This document shows positions 22,561 through 22,614 of a DNA stretch of 22,614 bases, piece by piece; position 1 is the stretch's first letter, and each line of letters begins with the position of its first letter. This stretch comes from Clostridiaceae bacterium. Lineage in GTDB: Bacteria > Bacillota > Clostridia > Oscillospirales > Acutalibacteraceae. The stretch lies in contig JAEEHZ010000128.1 in NCBI GenBank assembly GCA_016281115.1, positions 1 through 22,614 on the forward strand, written 5' to 3'. The notes beneath the pieces are model-generated. The model ran no database searches and was not told the origin of the DNA. It saw nothing but the letters and a program-made list of their open reading frames with translations. The position numbers and the translations under genes are program-made.

Positions 22561-22614
22561 CAAAAAAAGTATCTTTTGGATTAAATCGGAAGTTTTTATC
22601 AAATTTTTAGCCTC

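Noticed and set aside
1..22614. CRISPR arrays, tRNA or rRNA genes, transposases and attachment sites
   Set aside because: No regularly spaced repeats, cloverleaf or rRNA signatures, or transposase-like proteins were seen on either strand.

Overview
The window looks like the chromosome of a Gram-positive, probably gut-associated anaerobe of the class Clostridia (Oscillospirales/Ruminococcaceae-like). The evidence is low-to-moderate GC, strong AGGAGG-type ribosome binding sites, several near-consensus TTGACA-N17-TATAAT promoters, a FeoA-FeoA-FeoB iron operon, SpoIIE/STAS partner-switching proteins and NHLM-type RiPP exporters. The species assignment is inference; no rRNA or tRNA gene lies in the window.

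Layout. (1) 1-1626: a ferrous-iron uptake operon on the minus strand (feoA, feoA, 5' part of feoB). Its consensus promoter is surrounded by three GTTAG-N6-CTAAC palindromes that look like DtxR/IdeR-type iron boxes. (2) 1770-16216: a divergent RiPP (ribosomally made, post-translationally modified peptide) locus organised around the 7841-8097 intergenic region. Leftward: an HPr-kinase-like protein fused to a PqqD-type RRE (RiPP recognition element), a LanM-type lanthipeptide synthetase lacking its N-terminal ~240 residues, an S24/S26 signal-peptidase-like protein, an ABC exporter and a small lipoprotein. Rightward: a very short HlyD-like secretion protein, two NHLM-type ABC exporters (the first with an intact C39 leader peptidase), a PF14907-type nucleotidyltransferase, a double-glycine precursor peptide, a second Cys-containing small peptide, and a radical SAM/SPASM maturase ending at a strong terminator. 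(3) 16217-16615: no gene; a multi-hairpin GC-rich intergenic element and two terminators. (4) 16616-22560: a minus-strand operon read from a consensus promoter: STAS antagonist, DUF2156-type acyltransferase, MATE transporter fused to a degenerate HATPase domain, GNAT acetyltransferase, and a membrane SpoIIE-type phosphatase fused to an intact HATPase domain.

How the genes may work together. In the RiPP locus the 14351-14563 peptide has an NHLP/Nif11-like leader ending in GG, which the C39 domain of the exporter at 8590 should cut. The LanM keeps the phosphorylation residues and a three-Cys (C...CCG) zinc site like ProcM. The RRE-kinase, nucleotidyltransferase and S26 protein are partners more familiar from lasso-peptide loci, yet no lasso cyclase is present. 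The 14660-14869 peptide plus the SPASM enzyme forms a second peptide/maturase pair inside the same transcript. I read this as a hybrid RiPP system I cannot match to a named class. In the last operon an environmental sensor phosphatase, a STAS protein and two HATPase domains (one apparently dead and attached to a transporter) suggest a partner-switching circuit that controls transport or envelope modification rather than a sigma factor.
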